Source of the DNA: Pictodentalium vernedei
Taxonomy: Eukaryota; Mollusca; Scaphopoda; Dentaliida; Dentaliidae
Assembly: GCA_031216915.1 (NCBI GenBank)
Contig: CM062296.1
Coordinates: 456,582,681-456,646,680, forward strand
Reading direction: 5' to 3'
DNA: 64,000 nucleotides
Shown: one piece after another, positions 63,678 through 64,000 of the stretch
How the letters are laid out: every line of letters starts with the position of its first letter
How positions within the stretch are numbered: position 1 is the first letter of the stretch
The notes under the pieces: generated by a model
Database searches by the model: none
Told to the model about the DNA's origin: nothing
The model's input: only the letters and a program-made list of their open reading frames with translations
Made by a program: the position numbers and the translations under genes

Positions 63678-63845
63678 TACCCTCTATCTAATGCCGCGCC
63701 CAAATCACAAAAGTCGCAATTCAAACTTTATCTTTTTTTCAATTTTAGCCACAAAACATAGCTTATTGCATAGCTTAATGAGTTCGTTCCAATGAAGGGT
63801 CATAAGCTATGTTTTTAAGGCAAAATGAAATCTTTTAGTCCTTTA
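63678..63845. mobile_element. TTAA MITE A18, diverged
   Basis: ACCCTCTATCTAATGCCGC at the left; hairpin AACATAGCTTATTGCATAGC...CCAATGAAGGGTCATAAGCT; then AAGGCAAAATGAAA. Right end not identified. Confidence 0.6.
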
Positions 63846-63849
63846 AAAA

Positions 63850-64000
63850 GTGTTTTGCAGCTGTCATGTGTTGTTGGTGGAGGGATAGAGAGTAATAACC
63901 TAATGCAAGAACCCTGTGGAGATATCAAAATAAATTATAGCAAACAGGGATGTGGCGACGGAGGAAAAGGGCAGGGGGTTGTCCCAAATTTCCTCCCAGA
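63850..64000. other. No gene seen at window end
   Basis: Nothing recognised. Confidence 0.35.

Overview
The window is eukaryotic genomic DNA, AT-rich and crowded with repeats. It has no operons and almost no long open frames. The repeat content (tRNA-derived SINEs, TTAA-flanked foldback elements, hAT and piggyBac transposons, an APE-type LINE, and hairpin-headed tandem repeat elements) together with an animal-type WTAP exon points to an invertebrate animal. A lophotrochozoan such as a mollusc is my best guess. That is inference; nothing here fixes the species.

One cellular gene is recognised. The last coding exon of WTAP, a subunit of the m6A mRNA methyltransferase complex, lies at 15190-15866 (+). 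It follows a clear splice acceptor and carries the conserved coiled-coil end plus a divergent acidic tail. Its upstream exons are not seen in the window, so about 15 kb to its left is probably intron. That intron holds an array of ~190-bp and 337/179-bp tandem units (1655-4397 and 14509-14890). A ~10.1 kb hAT transposon (4406-14500) splits the array, with an exact 8-bp target duplication TTTGGTAC and 16-bp imperfect terminal repeats. Inside the hAT are a frameshifted transposase (5381-7696), an acidic tail frame (7697-7966), a LINE fragment, tandem duplications and a piggyBac transposase fossil (11718-12290). Two short hAT MITEs at 28404 and 34684 share its terminal sequence and have their own 8-bp duplications.

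The region from about 16.5 to 36.7 kb is a mosaic of three non-autonomous systems. SINE S1 (~220 bp) has no tRNA head. SINE S2 (~330 bp) has a tRNA head with A and B boxes. One S2 tail type is shared with S1. Foldback MITEs flanked by TTAA form family A (ends CCCTTTACC, about 18 copies or parts), family B (CTGGTTGAG, 4 copies), family C (2 copies) and single members D and E. SINEs sit inside MITEs and MITEs sit inside SINEs, so the two systems were active over overlapping periods. Three MITEs landed on the same TTAA inside the SINE tail.

Seven tandem repeat elements (heads at 1953, 30507, 30976, 32287, 42286, 44497 and 45920) share one layout although their sequences differ: usually a T-run, then a short hairpin, then a GTCTGTCCGTC-like run, then tandem units. 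All seven point the same way. The region from 36.7 to 56.7 kb adds large foldbacks, a 121-bp tandem array, simple repeats and a ~1.7 kb inverted duplication with a MITE at the same site in both arms. From 57.2 to 61.2 kb there is a decayed minus-strand Jockey-like LINE carrying two S2 insertions, one TTAA MITE, a poly-C tract and a 228-bp internal duplication bounded by (TTTA)n. The last 3 kb holds one unrecognised 217-codon frame and more MITE fragments. Poly-G/poly-C runs of 16-24 bases recur through the window.
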